A DNA stretch of 64,000 bases from Eutypa lata (taxonomy: Eukaryota > Ascomycota > Sordariomycetes > Xylariales > Diatrypaceae), in NCBI GenBank assembly GCA_022661535.1, contig JAKULF010000011.1, positions 1,116,001 through 1,180,000 of the forward strand, read 5' to 3'. Position 1 is the first letter of the stretch. Each line of letters begins with the position of its first letter. The position numbers and the translations under genes were made by a program. The notes beneath the pieces are model-generated. The model did not search any database. It was not told the origin of the DNA and worked only from the letters and a program-made list of their open reading frames with translations. Shown here in pieces: positions 49,164 to 60,912 of the stretch.

Positions 49164-50911
49164 TTAGTGGTTTTCCCGGGTTAAATCGGGTGTCTTAGGA
49201 TTAGATAAGCTACTGGTTAGGTAGAGGTATTACCTCCTTAGGACCAACCAACCCCGCCGTTTCAACAGAAGTGGACCTCAGCCAGCGGCTGGTCTCGTGC
49301 TGGATCCAAGTTGCATCTGCAAGTTGCAACACTTCAAGGTCTTCGAATTATTCAGATGCGCTGAAACTGGTGCGTCGTCGCATCTCTACTCCGTACCTAC
49401 TTAGGTAACACAGTCCATCTGGTATTTGCAGGCTAAGCTTCATGATGCACGGCCTTGGCGATCGCCATGGAGTATGGATGCATACTTGCGTACATACATA
49501 CCTCCCGTGTGTAAGTCACCTATACATGCATTCTGAGACCACAGCCTACATAGCGTATATGGGACTGATGGGATGGATATATGTAGGTCTACATTTCTCA
49601 CTTTATACCTATAGTAAGCCTGATATTAAACACTATATGGATAATGAAAATCTTTCTTTTCCGATATGTCGAGTAACGTGAAAGACTCGGAAGGAATCCA
49701 GGTGGAAGAATAAGCTGCATAAACTAACGACTTGAAGAGCCGACTAGTTTCAAGGGTCCTAGCCAGACCTTGCCAGAGATTGTAGAATCCGGAGGTCATG
49801 TAGGCTATGTAGGTATGTATTTATTACACGTCGTGTAAATATATATGGTTATTGTGACTGGGCTATACAATATTGTTGCGATTTTCAGTGTTCTGTGTTC
49901 CGAATACCTACTTCGTACTCGTTGGGACATCGATCTCCGACCTTGTTGATGATACATAGATGTAGGACTTAGAACGAGTAGCCGTAAGTATTCTTAACCA
50001 TCATTATAGGTATACACGTACGTACATGTAAGGGGGGTGTTTTCCTGTTTCGGTGACTTCCTTATTCTGACAGGTAATGCAGGTCCCTTGACTATCATTG
50101 ATGCGGTCTTGTTTTGATCTTGATTCCCCCTCCTTCTTTTCCCGGTCATCCTTCAACGTCATATCGAATCAAAAGCCCTTTCACAAAAATATCCCATGAA
50201 TGCCGAGTGGATAATTGGATAGCTTTTGCCCGTCTGGACACCGAAGGCGCATAATAATATAATAAGAGAAACACACACATAACACATGGCTATGCATATG
50301 GAAATATTTAGCGGCAATGCCGATAGTTGTTAGACTTTACCTATCTCCACTGAGAAGGCCTTCCTGCCTTCCACCATTTGTTCCCTAACTTAGCACTAAG
50401 TGCCTTGTTCCGTGTTACCCACCAACCAGATACTCAACTACCCATCGTCTACCCCCACTCTATCTGGGGGAATATGTTGTCTGCTGGCCCATACCAGAAG
50501 CTGATGATGCCTCTCCCATTCCTTAAATTTTTCGTGCTGTCTGCTTCTGTCGCTCACCTTTGCACAGCCTAAGAAAAATTCCAGTCCCACCCTAGTAATA
50601 TCTGTGCCAAGAAAAGAATATTTGGTATCTCCAAAGTCCCTTCACCGGCATTCTTCTTTTTCCTCATCGAACATTTTTAGTATTCGTCTTTTTTTATTAC
50701 ATATTATGAGATCACCTTAGAAAAGGTACATATATTTAAGACAAGTGAGCCCTTCGAGAATTTTCCCCTTATTAGCTGCACAGAGAGAAAAAGAAAGAGA
50801 GAGAGAGAGGTCTCTTAGATAGTAAGGAATCTTACAACCCCTCACTCAGCACCTAACGTCAGGACAAGGCTAACATAGACCCTAACTAAATTTTATAAGT
50901 CATCAGTCAAG

Positions 50912-52949
50912 ATGTTCAACAACCGCAAGTTCTCTATGAACCGGAACACGGGCGTGCCCCGTCCGTCCAGACGCTTCAGTACAAGCGAGCCTGGTGCTCA
51001 AGGTATGTGTGTATTTGCGTGTGTTTGATATCCCTTTATATATTGCCCAGAAATTGGAATATCCTTATCGATCGCAACGGTGGACGCATGCCATCAACCC
51101 CGCCGCATCAGAGCCCGACTGTGTCCCTGTTGCACCGCCAAGCAGCGCATCCGCCGTTGTGTCTTGAGCTTAACCAGCACTTTTGTGTTCGTCTTGGCGC
51201 TTGGCATCAACGTCGATCGTTCTTAAGGATATCAATACCTATCTCGAATGCGGGAAAGAATTGTCCATATGGAGCGGGAAAAATGAGTAAATCGATAATA
51301 GATCACTGACGTTGTCCATAGAAACCAGCTCCAAGATTCACCGCCAGTTCCGTGCTGCGCACGAGGGTCATCTGCCTCATGCTGGTTTAGATGCGACTCG
51401 TGCCTCCACTGGTGTGGTCTGGTGCACTGAGCGAGCAGCCGAGTATGGCTTCCTGGAGGAGCCGCACCTCTGGGCCAACCTTGGTCAAGGTGCTCCCGAG
51501 GTCGAGGATGACATCGAGGGCTGCTTCGAGCGTCCTACGACCATCGACATCTCCATAGCTGCTAGAGAGTACGGCCCCACGGCCGGTATCAAGCCCCTGC
51601 GTGAAGCTGTGGCTACCATGTACAACACGATGCACCGTCAGGGCAAGGACAGCAAGTATAGCTGGGAGAACGTTGCCATCGTCCCCGGTGGTCGAGCTGG
51701 CTTGATCCGTATCGCTGCTGTGCTGAACAACGCCTATGTTGGCTTCTTCATTCCCGATTACACGGCCTATAATGAGATGTTGTCTCTTTTCAAGAACGTA
51801 TGCTATCACTAGGGTTCCTGATGTTGCGATCTAGTTTATGGGCTGACCAGTTTTATATGTTTAGTTTGCTGCTATCCCTACACCTCTCTCTGAGGAAGAT
51901 GGCTACCACATTCACCCAGACATCATCGCAAGGGAGATTGCGAGAGGTACTTCCGTCATTCTGACGTCCAACCCGCGAAACCCCACGGGCCGCGTCGTGG
52001 CCAATCCGGAGTTGGCCGAGATCCAGGACCTCTGCCGTTCGCGAGCTACGCTCATCAGCGACGAGTTCTACTCGGGCTACAACTACACGAGCGGCTGTGA
52101 CGGGACAACCATCTCGGCCGCCGAGAACGTCGAGGACGTAGACGAGGACGACGTGCTCATCATCGACGGTCTCACCAAGCGCTTCCGCCTTCCCGGCTGG
52201 CGTATCGCGTGGATACTGGGACCCAAGGAGTTTATCAAGGCGTAAGTACCTATACCTAGTCTCTCCTGCGTGAGAACATAGCACTTCTCTTTTCCCTTCC
52301 CTTCCACTCCCCCATGGTTTGACGAGAGAGATACTGACAATCACGGCGAACAAAAAAGCATCGGATCCTGCGGTTCGTACCTCGACGGCGGCGCCAACGC
52401 GCCGTTCCAGGAGGCGGCGGTGCCGATGCTGGACCCGACGCTGGTGCAGACGGAGATGGTGGCGCTGCAGCACCACTTCCGCGACAAGCGCGACTACGTG
52501 GTGCGGCGGCTGCGCGACATGGGCTTCGTCATCAAGTACGTGCCCGACAGCACCTTCTACCTGTGGCTGAACCTGGAGGGCCTCCCCGGCCCCATCTCCG
52601 ACGGCCTCAACTTCTTCCAGGCCTGCCTCGAGGAGAAGGTCATCGTCGTCCCGGGCATCTTCTTCGACCTGAACCCCGCCCGCCGCCGCGACCTCTTCGA
52701 CTCCCCCTGCCACCACTTCGTCCGCTTCTCGTACGGCCCCCGCATGGATGTCCTTAAGCTTGGGTGTGATGGCATTGAGAGGGTTGTTGGAAAGTAAGTT
52801 TTTTTCCCTCTCTCCCTTCCTCTCTCCCTCTTTTATACTTTGTGTTTATCCTCCTGAGGGCGGAGAGACAGATAAGAGTATACCTGCGTGTGAGCAGCTG
52901 GACAACTCGTTTGGCTAACTCCGAGTTTAGGTTTAAGAATTCACACTAG
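50912..52949 (+). CDS. PLP-dependent aminotransferase, class I/II (fold type I)
   Basis: Five exons: 50912-51002, 51322-51797, 51865-52241, 52359-52793 and 52931-52949 (19 bp, coding FKNSH after the split Lys); 465 residues. Introns of 319, 67, 117 and 137 bp. The long exon starts after an acceptor (CATAG) without its own ATG, so exon 1 must supply the start. Its product MFNNRKFSMNRNTGVPRPSR, followed by RFSTSEP, is basic with a RRFST-type presequence look, so mitochondrial import is possible. Fold-type I marks: SNPRNPTGRVV, LISDEFYSGY and the PLP Lys in DGLTKRFRLPGWRIAW. YGPTAGIKPLREAVATMYN is the substrate-lid N-terminal region. Specificity cannot be read from the sequence; aspartate, tyrosine/kynurenine-like or ACC-synthase-like relatives share these motifs. 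Confidence 0.9.
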
Positions 52950-53955
52950 ATAGACAAACGTCTGGCCGGGACAATGGGGTATACAGATGGATAGATCTCT
53001 TATCTACCAACCCACATAGGCACATTCGTGTAGTCACCGGACTGGAGGAATAGATAGAGCAGACGAACGGACTTGGGTGGTCGCTCGTTTTGGATGAATG
53101 GATGAATGGATGATGGGGATTGGATGGATGGATGGAAGGATGGAGAAAGACGTACGGCAATGAATGGATATGAAAGAAGAAGAAAACGTCTAACTAGAGG
53201 TAGAGACTAAATCACTTACCTACTTACTTACCTATATACCTACCTAGGTAGTTTCTCCTAGAACACTTTCAAGGCACGCATGCCTTAGTTCTCTCACGTT
53301 TTGTTTCGTGGATACGAAGTAGAATGGATCAAAAAAAAAGCAGTACACACAATATTATCTTTTCTTTCCCTTACATCTATCTATCGATTTATCTAGTGGT
53401 TCTTTTGGTCTTGAGATGAAGGTATGCCTGCCGCCCACTAGACGAGTTAAGACCTCTTGCTTTGTTAGTTTTGATCTTACATATTAACTTTACGCGTGTA
53501 ATTCTACGATTTCAAATACGAGTATATGTCATGGCTATTACGTCTGTGACATAGCTGGCTGTCAAAACAGCGACGTGCACCAATTAGTACATAGTAACGT
53601 ACATGTATCATGTAGACAACCTATTCATTGGTATCACTTGCAGGTCGTATGTTTATATCGTGAAAGCAATGCGCTTCATCTCATGATTTCCTCCGTGCCA
53701 TTATTACGTATGTGTGCGATAGAGCCTAGAATACACATCCGACCTAGAGTTGGCCAACAGACCAGATCCAGACGGAAAAATGAGGAAAAGGGAAGCTGAA
53801 CCTATGTAAAAGCAAAGTCCACATGAGCCTCCTCTACACTTCGTGATGCTCATAGCAATCTGTGAAAAACCGAGTGTCCGACAACTGAAAACTAGCCTGA
53901 TCCCCGCATCTCAAATCCACCACAATCATCCTTCCACCACGCCTTTCCTAGTCGA
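52950..53955. other. Convergent intergenic region (aminotransferase and YRA1 3' ends)
   Basis: Includes GGAT-type repeats near 53095-53145 and TACCTA runs near 53215-53250. No gene is supported. Confidence 0.6.
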
Positions 53956-55727
53956 TTAGATGATCTCGTCATCCATGGGGGCATCGCCGTTGGTAGCAGC
54001 AGGGGCGCTACCACTGGCATTCTCGTTTTGATTGGCGGCAACGAAGTAATCAGCCATCTCGGAGTCGAGCTCCTCAGTGGTCTTCTTGGCAGGACGGGCG
54101 TTACGGGGACGTCTCTTGCCACCACGGCCGCCGGTGTTGGAGGCTGCAGCCTTTCCAGTAGGCTCCTTCTTCTTGTTGTTCGCTGCGGACTTCGGCTGAG
54201 ACTTAGGCTGGGTGATACGTTCGGTCAAAGTCTTTGCGGGAGGAGCCACCTCAGCAGCCTTAGCGCCACCGACAACAATCTCAACCTGTTATAGTGTAAG
54301 CTTTTGAATGAGTGTGGTTGCAGCAGCGCAATCTTACCTTGATAGGTCTGTTGTCGACTAAAAGACCGTTCAGAGCCGTGAAAGCCTTACTAGCACCATC
54401 AAGGTGGGCAAAGATAACGGTGGCAATACCACGGCTAACACCTCCAGGGCCGTAGGAAACCTCCACTCTCTTGATAGGACCAACTGAGGTCTTGAAGTAC
54501 TCCTATGGCGCGAATGCAGGTTAGTTATATGAAAACAGTTTCAAGTTCATACGAGGCGTTAATCCATCCGAATCGGTTCTCGAGTAAGCCGTTACGAAAC
54601 ATCGTCCAAGGTAAGCATCAGTGTCAACGAGCATGCAGTGAGCGTAAGTATGCCTATCAGCATCGGTGTAGAACACCCAGGACACCTATAGAATGGTGTG
54701 TTCTTGAACCAAATAAACCCCTCATCATGCCAGAACCCAGGCTAACCATTCCAAGTGGTGTCAAAATCCATGAATATCCTTCGTGTTATTGACGTCCAAC
54801 TGAATAACATATACCCATTGTTCGAATGCACGCCCCACCCTTGCGCAAATCGACAAGTCCATTCAGTCTGCACCACCATCAGACTGTTGGAAAAATGGTC
54901 ATAGAAAAGCCTAGTCCAAGGAGGACATCTTGTAGTGTTGATGCTTCTGGGTAAGCATACGCAACAAGGCCACAAAGTGGAACGCTATGATCTGCTATGC
55001 TGTATTGCTCACTGCTATGCTCGCTGTGCTGAAGTTATCCTCCCTAAAGGGCAAGAAGAAGCACTCATGGCGAGGAAGAAGTATCAAAGAGACACAACCT
55101 GAGAGATCGCTCATAGCGAAGTGCCAAGATTCGACTGGTCCACACATTGCTGCCTGCGAAAGGAGGGTTGCCAAGCCTCCCCGAGGGCAAGCAATATTGA
55201 AGTGCGACAGGAATCTGCTCAACTTCCCTGGTCAAAGCAACCCAGATACAGGTGTTTGTAGGAAGGAGTCTAGGCTTCTCAACAGGGCTTAGGCTATTGA
55301 ATAGCCACTCTAACTTCGATTATAACCATATCGGTTGGTTTACGGATACGCGCACGCGTTGGAAGGAAGATGTCGACGAAATTCCACAGGCTAGAGCCTC
55401 AGCGGAAACATACCTTAATCTGGCCCTCGTTCACATCCTTAGGCTAAATACATCATTAGTAAATAGTTATGGATAATTGAGGTGTTGGTAACTTACGAGG
55501 TTGCTGACAACAACCTTACTCTCTCCATGTCCTCCGGTAGCCTTGGTGGGAGCCTGTTTGGTAGCTGGGCCACCACGAGGCTGCTTCAAGTTCTTCTGAA
55601 CACCACCGATAGGTGCAGTGGTAGCGGGACGTCCGGAAGAACGGCGTTGACTGCGACGACGGCCGCCAACAGCACGGCGCTGGGTAGAAAGGATCTCGTC
55701 AAGAGACTGGTCGAGCTTTCCAGACAT
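53956..55727 (-). CDS. YRA1: mRNA export adaptor Yra1/ALY/REF
   Basis: RNA-binding adaptor that couples TREX (Sub2/UAP56) to the export receptor Mex67. Four exons: 55497-55727, 55414-55443 (30 bp), 54338-54502 and 53956-54285; 251 residues. Introns are 53, 911 and 52 bp. The REF N-box is LDQSLDEILSTQ (residues 4-16), followed by an RG-type basic region and an RRM from about residue 71 (KVVVSNLPKDVNEGQIKEYF, RGIATVIFAHLDGASKAF). A basic Gly/Arg/Lys linker follows, then the REF C-box EELDSEMADYF at 213-223, the Sub2-binding motif. The last residues are acidic (APMDDEII). The 911-bp intron has canonical GTATGT, TAACTAAC branch and CATAG, and retention would stop translation four codons in. Confidence 0.95.
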
Positions 55728-56967
55728 GTTGGCTTGATTTGTTGTTTATGTTGTTGTATAAAAGTGAGTGGCTAGGTCTCGACGACGTAGAAAGTTGGTG
55801 ATGTCGCGTCGCAAATTATTGGGTCGCAATTAGTCTTGTTGATTTTGCTTACACTGAAACAGTTGATAAGCGGGAAATGAACTTCTTGTTGTTGCTGTTC
55901 GTGGATTAAATGCGACAACGATAGGAAGTCGCTTAGTGGCAGAGAATGTTGGGTGGGAAAACAGAGGCAGACTTGGTTGGCGTCTGGGTAACGAGGTAAC
56001 TGGGTAACTGGTACGGCAGGATGTAACCAGGTAGAAAAGTGTAGAAAGTATTAAATGATTTCTTGTTTTGAAAAGAAACCAAATAGGAAGAATTAATAAA
56101 AGTAGAAAGTTGGTTTGGTTGTTGACGAGATGGTGGTTGTAGAAGTGGTTTGATTTGGTTGTAAGAATGAAAAGATGAAGAGATGGGCAGACACACTTTG
56201 AAGAGTGGACAGAGGATGGGAGGGCGCGAAGAAGCGCGAAAAGAAGGTTAGTTAGAGTCAGACTACATACAGGGGTACATAAGTACTTAGTAACAATAGG
56301 AGCTAGAGGCAGGCTAGCAGACAGGAATGAAGAGGAAAGTGGGTCTATATGTATTTTTTGCTTTTTGAGTACGGATTAGTACTAGCTTGTGGCTGCTGAA
56401 TTTAGACCAATCAGAGCACAAGTGCTCAGATGCATCAATCTGGCAGTCTGGCTCCCTCAGACAAGGTGGGTAACTACACGCATTACGTACCTACAATAGG
56501 TAGGATTAGAAGAAATAACAATACGTAGGTATTCAAGTATGCACACATATATAAATCACATCTGTTAATAATAGTCCAGTTATTATACCTAGCATGTTTA
56601 GCATATCAATTATGAATAAATACAACCACTAGATTTGCTGAATGATTCGTGCTACAATTCACTAGGAGGGTGATTTTTAAATACTTCTGAAAAGTGTTAT
56701 GCATCACATAAACAGTTTGCAATCCTTGACTCAAGACTAGACAAATACAATGTCTTCTTATGCTAAAGACTCCTACAGAGTATGTCCCCTGAAGGTGTGA
56801 TGGACAGCACAAGTAATTGATCTATTCCATGAATGAAGCCCTCATACCATCACTGCTGCTGTTGAATGGAGTGTACTGCTTCCTATGCACTTTGCAGCAT
56901 TGCCATTACGTTCCCTTTTTATACACATGTGAACCCTGAACGCCAATTGCCACTCAAATCCTCGTGT
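55728..56967. other. Intergenic: YRA1 promoter and OST4 3' flank
   Basis: AT-rich. Contains the long GT/AG-rich YRA1 leader. Nothing else is recognised. Confidence 0.6.
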
Positions 56968-57156
56968 TCATTGCTTCGTCGCAGCTGCTTGTTTTGTTGC
57001 GGTAGCTTTTTGTTGTGTCGGTTGAGCCTTGGCAGCTTTTTGCTCAAGTGCGCCATCCTGGGAGTTGATCTCGAGGAAGTGATATACGACAATCAGAACC
57101 ACGGAGACTGAGCCAAGGAATATGGCAAGTCGGTACAGGTCGTCGTCGGAAATCAT
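56968..57156 (-). CDS. OST4: Oligosaccharyltransferase mini-subunit Ost4
   Basis: Single exon of 62 residues. The start MISDDDLYRLAIFLGSVSVV and the continuing membrane helix to YHFLE match the yeast Ost4 pattern (MISDxxL, one membrane helix with short lumenal and cytosolic ends). Ost4 bridges Stt3 and Ost3/Ost6 in the ER N-glycosylation complex. The helix is at about residues 8-29. A C-terminal extension of about 30 residues, rich in Ala, Lys, Gln and Thr (with a repeated ATKQ unit), follows INSQDGALEQK. Yeast Ost4 is only 36 residues. The gene shares a 653-bp divergent promoter with TMA46. Confidence 0.9.
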   Translation of the reverse strand: MISDDDLYRLAIFLGSVSVVLIVVYHFLEINSQDGALEQKAAKAQPTQQKATATKQAAATKQ

Positions 57157-57809
57157 GGTGGATAGAGTAGGTTATGCGAATGTGGTGGGTATAGTTTTGT
57201 TTGAATTCAAGCTTTTGATAACCTAGACCTAGACTTATCAGAAGAGTTCATTAATGAAAACACTTCTGTAAATGTTTGATTAAACACTAACCTTGCAGTT
57301 CATGTGTCGTGTGTTGTGCTAGTTGATTGTAGTCCTTGAAGGAATGGACGCGAGCTGGAGAGTGAGGTCGTCGTCGCCCAGGTAAGGTAGTATGGGAAAC
57401 TTGTTGATTATTAGAGGCCAGCTTGAGCTTCTGGAGTTGCGACGACAGCAACGACGTAGGCTTGTCTCCATAATTAGCCTAACTAGTTATGTGGCTTGAG
57501 CTGTGGGCGTGTTGCATAAGACCTGCTTCAGCCACTCTATAGTTAAAGGTCATGTGATGTCTCCATCATCTAATGTGAAAGTACATAATCAGATAATTCT
57601 ATGGTGTTCGGAACCTTAAAAACATCCCCACCATCGTCACTCAACCCACCAACGCCACTAACGAATCATTCAGAACCCGTTTCAACAGCCCTAAAGCAAA
57701 GAAACGAAAACACCTTTAGCCTTCCTAAAACCAACCTCTACGCCCCAACGACCTGTCAATCAGATCCTATACACTTCATTCCCTCCAAGTCACTCTTTAG
57801 ATTAACAAG
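57157..57809. promoter_or_regulatory. Divergent promoter between OST4 and TMA46
   Basis: 653 bp separate the two ATGs. An upstream ATG at 57601 opens a + strand ORF that overlaps the TMA46 start out of frame. It probably lies before the transcription start, but if transcribed it would act as an inhibitory uORF. Confidence 0.5.
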
Positions 57810-58899
57810 ATGCCTCCCAAGAAGAAAGATGAGGGCAAGGGCAAGAAGCCCACCGTCGCAAAAATGGTTGAAGACAAGACCTTCGGTATGAAAAATAAAA
57901 AGGGATCAGCTGCACAAAGGCAAATTAAGCAGATCACATCATCTGCTGCTGCTGGTGGTAGTGCTGAAGAGAAGAAGAAGCAAGCGGAGAAGGCAGCACG
58001 AGAGCGCGAGAAGAAGGCAGCCGAGGATGCGAAGCGAGAAGCAGAGGCCCTCCTCAACAGGCCAGCTCAGATCCAAAAAGTCCCATTCGGTGTCGACCCC
58101 AAGACCGTGCTCTGTATATTTTTCAAGAAGGGGAACTGTGAGAAGGGGAAGAAGTGCAAGTTCGCACACGACCTCTCCATCGAGCGGAAGACCGAGAAGA
58201 AGAACCTATACACGGATGGTAGAGCTGAAGAGGAGGAGGTGAAAAAGAAGGAGACTTCGGACGATTGGGACGAGGAGAAGTTGAGGAAGGTCGTATTATC
58301 CAAGAAGGGCAACCAAGTCACTACTACGGACAAGGTCTGCAAATTCTTCATCGAGGCTATCGAAGACGGCAAATACGGTTGGTTCTGGACATGTCCGAAC
58401 GGAGGTAATCAATGCAAATACAAGCATGCTCTTCCACCAGGGTAAGCACATTTCAAGAATCGATCTCTATACTACTCCATGCTAACAACTTTCTAGGTTC
58501 GTGCTCAAGACCAAGGAACAACGTGCTGCCGAAAAGGCCCTCCTGGACAAATCACCACTTAAGACACTTACCCTCGAAGACTTCTTAGAATCGGAGAGAC
58601 ACAAGCTTACGGGCACCCTCACACCGGTTACGCCAGAGACCTTCGCGAAGTGGAAGCAGGATCGTCTAGACAAGAAGGCTGCTGAAGAGCAAGCCCGACA
58701 AGCTAAGGAGTCGACCGGTCGTGCTATGTTCGAGAGCGGTAACTGGAGATTCACCGAGGCCGCCGATTCGGAAGGAGAAGAAGAGGAAGACGATGCAGAC
58801 TACATCGAGAGGCTGCGTGCAGAGACACAGAAAATCCGCGACAGGAAGGAAGAGGAGCGATTAGTTGCTCTTAACGCCGCCGCAGAGGTTGCCGGTTGA
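57810..58899 (+). CDS. TMA46: CCCH zinc-finger DRG-family regulatory protein Tma46 (ZC3H15/DFRP1)
   Basis: Binds and stabilises the translational GTPase Rbg1/DRG1 on ribosomes. Exons 57810-58441 and 58497-58899 (55-bp intron, CTAG acceptor); 344 residues. Basic N terminus MPPKKKDEGKGKKPTVAKMV, then a Lys/Ala/Glu coiled region. First CCCH finger is C102-C110-C116-H120 (CIFFKKGNC..CKFAH). The second has a long first spacing, C177-C195-C202-H206 (VCKFFIEAIEDGKYGWFWTC..CKYKH). The DFRP domain (LTLEDFLESERHKL, PVTPETFAKWKQDR) follows, with an acidic C-terminal part (EGEEEEDDADYIERL). Domain order and length match the family. Confidence 0.95.
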
Positions 58900-59613
58900 G
58901 CGGTACGCCATCACTAGCTACGATGAGATTCGGCGGTTATTACGATATTCAGTTGATGATGATGGGAGCAGAAAAATTGGGCTGTAGTAAAAAAAACAAC
59001 TACGACCGGCATAAGCGGCATGCCAAGAATGTATGTGTGCAAATACCATCTAGGGAGTTAAGGGAGAGGGAGGAACAACAAAGATTCCAGCAAAGATTGA
59101 CCTGTTGCCCCTCCTTCGTGAGCTGGGCGTCAATACAGAGACAATTGATCAGGTATCGGAGTTAAGGGGGGTGGGTTTTGATCCATCTATGCAGCATAGC
59201 ATATCACAAGAGACCTCGGAACGTCAAGAATCATCATTATTTGTGTTCATCATCATTAGATTCATAGTATTCCTTCGTGACATGTCTCGTCTCGTTTCGA
59301 AAGAGCGTTTAGCACGCGTACTTAGACGCTTACCAAGATATCCTCCCTGTCATGCCTGTCGTCCAGAACGCTAGCAAGACCACTCACTTCCCATGCGTAC
59401 ACCTTCATTTTCAGTTTTGTGGGTCCAAGTCATACATAGCAAACCACCAGACCACCAGACCCAGCCAGCTGGTCTCTTATCAGTATACGTAGCAAGCTGT
59501 GTCATAAACTTTCGCTTAAAACGACCAGCTTCCAGGTAGGCATGTCGCTGTGTCATTGCAGCGCCACCTGATCCCTAGGTAGTGTGGGACCAAACTCAAG
59601 GAGCATCGTCAAC
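58900..59613. other. Convergent intergenic region (TMA46 and SDR 3' ends)
   Basis: 3' UTR DNA; short ORFs appear to be noise. Confidence 0.6.
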
Positions 59614-60912
59614 TTAGAACTTCTCCACGAAAGGCCGTACATCGATCTCCTGCGTAAACGCGGAGCGGTGCTGGGCGTGTAGGTGCCAGTAGCTCTCGGC
59701 GATCTAGTTTAACACATTGATATCAGCACTGCGTATACTATTCCACAACAACTCCCTTGACTCCAGAAACCCACGGTTCCCCCTTTTATATTAAAAAAAC
59801 CAGGAGTAACGGACAACAAGCGCCTCAGAATGAAATGAAAACACAGCGAATGCTTTCAAGAAAACGAGTAGAAAAGAAAAAACACCTACAGCATCGGCAC
59901 GGATCTTGCCGTCCTCCACGCCCCCATTCACATTGGCGTACGCCTTGGTGCGCGGGATGTCGATGACCCCGTCAATGATGGCATGCGCGACGTGGACGCC
60001 CTTGGGCCCGAACTCGCGCGCCAGCGACTGCGCCAGCCCGCGCCGCCCGAACATCGCCGCCGCGAACGTGCTGAAGTTGGCTGACCCGCGCACCGACGCC
60101 GTCGCGCCCGTCACGAGCAGCGTCGGGGGGTGCGGGGGCGACGTCTCGACGGTCTCGAGGAGGAGGGGTAGCGTCTTCTGCGCGAAGTTGAAAAATCCCT
60201 TGCTGTTATTGTTGTAATTTTGTGAGTCGGAGGCAGAAAGATGGGGACGCAAAAGGTAAAGGGAAGGGAAAGGAGAAGAACAAACAAAAAAAGGGGGGGG
60301 GGGACGGGGGACGGGGGACGGGGGAAACGAACACACTACCATCCAAGCTCCCGGCCAGCTCCTCGACGCTCGTCTCGAGGAACGGCTTCCGCATGAACCC
60401 GCCGGCGGCGTTGTACACGGCGACGGCTAGCTTGTGGCCCGGGTAGACCTCGGTCTTGATGCGCTCGAAGGCCGCGTCGAGCGACGCCGCGTCCGACGCG
60501 TCCGCGCTGACACCCACGGCGGTCCCGCCCGCTGCTTTGATCTCCGCTACGGCTTCTTCGTAGGATTCGGGCCGGCGCGCAATGAGCACGACTGGGTAGG
60601 CCTTGGAGAAGCGGAGGGCTGTTGCTTTGCCTGTTTGTTTTTTTGAGGGGAGGGGGTTGTTCGTTAGTATGTAGGTAGGTAGGTAGGTAGGTAGTGCGGG
60701 ATGGGAGGGATGGTTGGTTGAGGGGTGGATGGGTGGAGGGGTTGGAGGAATAGTAACGTTAGGTAGGGTGAGGGAGTGAGTGAAGGGGTTGCTTAGATCT
60801 GTGTAGGAAGTAGAAGGTAGGTGGGAAGAACTAGGTAAAGAGATAGGAGAAGATGCATACCTGTACCTGGACCGGCGCCGGCGACGACAGCGAAGAGCTT
60901 GGTGGACGACAT
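59614..60912 (-). CDS. Short-chain dehydrogenase/reductase-fold protein with altered active site
   Basis: Four exons: 60861-60912, 60333-60630, 59890-60202 and 59614-59703; 250 residues, the usual SDR size. Introns are 230, 130 and 186 bp; intron 2 uses donor GTTCGT, chosen because it restores SLDGSVKGFFNF. Rossmann signature GAGPGTGK at residues 12-19, Arg-rich IARRPES after beta-2 (NADP-type), and NAAG at 91-94. The catalytic Ser region LLVTGATAS is present, but YxxxK is replaced by Phe163-Ala-Ala-Ala-Met167. The C-terminal half (LAREFGPKGVHVAHAIIDGVID, KAYANVNGGVEDGKIRADAIAESYWHLH, ending RPFVEKF) matches the fungal/bacterial SDR subgroup in which Tyr is often Phe. Substrate unknown. It may be a weak enzyme or a binding protein. 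Confidence 0.88.

Larger units (their letters stand above)
48732..50911. other. Divergent intergenic region between RFC5 and the aminotransferase
   Basis: Holds the two MCBs near RFC5. A GA-rich run (50785-50810) lies in the likely aminotransferase leader. ORF 49442-49681 reads as noncoding. Confidence 0.6.

Noticed and set aside
54657..54728. C box-like ATGATGA and D box CTGA 72 nt apart on the minus strand inside the YRA1 intron (possible C/D snoRNA)
   Set aside because: The flanks do not form a terminal stem, and no convincing internal C'/D' pair was seen; spacing alone is weak evidence.
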